Positions 13,153 to 13,270 of a stretch of 13,270 nt of DNA are shown piece by piece. Position 1 is the first letter of the stretch. Each line of letters starts with the position of its first letter. Source of the DNA: Acidobacteriaceae bacterium (GTDB lineage: Bacteria; Acidobacteriota; Terriglobia; Terriglobales; Acidobacteriaceae); assembly GCA_003132825.1 (NCBI GenBank), contig PKYX01000275.1:1-13270 (forward strand). The letters run 5' to 3'. Under the pieces are notes generated by a model that did not search any database, was not told the origin of the DNA, and was given only the letters and a program-made list of their open reading frames with translations. A program made the translations under genes and the position numbers.

Positions 13153-13270
13153 GTGGTTCGGTCTTGGAACAATTCGAACCTCGGCGAAGCTGCTGACGAA
13201 TTCAATCGCGACTACGCGTTCTGGAGGAAGCGGTCGATGAGAGAGGCTGGTTCCCTATCCGAAGCTTTGC
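13153..13270 (+). CDS. Possible partial gene running off the right edge
   Basis: An open plus-strand frame continues to the end of the window from a TGA at 13117-13119. GTG 13153 with AAGG about six bases upstream is the most plausible start; TTG 13123 is an alternative. The visible translation includes NLGEAADEFNRDYAFWRKRS, whose composition looks like real protein, but only about 39 codons are present. I recognise no family. A competing frame ending at 13196 contains a CSLC pair and may be spurious. Confidence 0.28.
   Translation, partial: MVRSWNNSNLGEAADEFNRDYAFWRKRSMREAGSLSEAL

Noticed and set aside
1..13270. CRISPR array, tRNA, rRNA, transposase or integrase
   Set aside because: No regularly spaced repeats, no cloverleaf or rRNA-like sequence noticed, and no mobile-element protein among the translations.

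Overview
The window looks like chromosomal DNA from a GC-rich heterotrophic soil bacterium, most likely an acidobacterium. The clues are the pairing of an exported c-type cytochrome with a quinoprotein dehydrogenase, the style of the PilZ protein, and an AGPS-type ether-lipid gene. This placement is an inference from family resemblance. I see no tRNA, rRNA, CRISPR array, IS element or phage gene. It reads as ordinary accessory metabolism.

Left end (1-1828, minus strand): a lysophospholipid acyltransferase (PlsC type) followed by an alkyl-DHAP synthase-like flavoprotein that runs off the left edge. Together they suggest ether-lipid synthesis. A 247-base gap (1829-2075) carries a cluster of GCGCAATCG repeats able to form competing hairpins.

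Middle (2076-7883): two divergent operons share a 419-base control region (4454-4872). Leftward are a tartrate/D-malate dehydrogenase (TTG start) and an overlapping MFS anion symporter. Rightward are an FMN-dependent alpha-hydroxy-acid dehydrogenase and an L-lactate permease (apparent CTG start). Together they make a compact hydroxy-acid uptake and oxidation island.

Right-centre (8212-11917, plus strand): a Tat-signal aldo/keto reductase, an exported two-haem cytochrome c with a beta-rich insertion, and an exported eight-bladed quinoprotein dehydrogenase. The quinoprotein keeps most catalytic residues and has a lanthanide-type DxD pair. It lacks the usual metal-ligand Glu and the vicinal Cys pair. 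It and the cytochrome probably form a periplasmic oxidation chain.

Right end (11989-13270): a PilZ-domain gene on the minus strand. Downstream of it is a gene that is open only if several one-base deletions, each at a homopolymer run, are repaired. This is either a decayed gene or a local sequence error. A weak partial plus-strand ORF touches the right edge.
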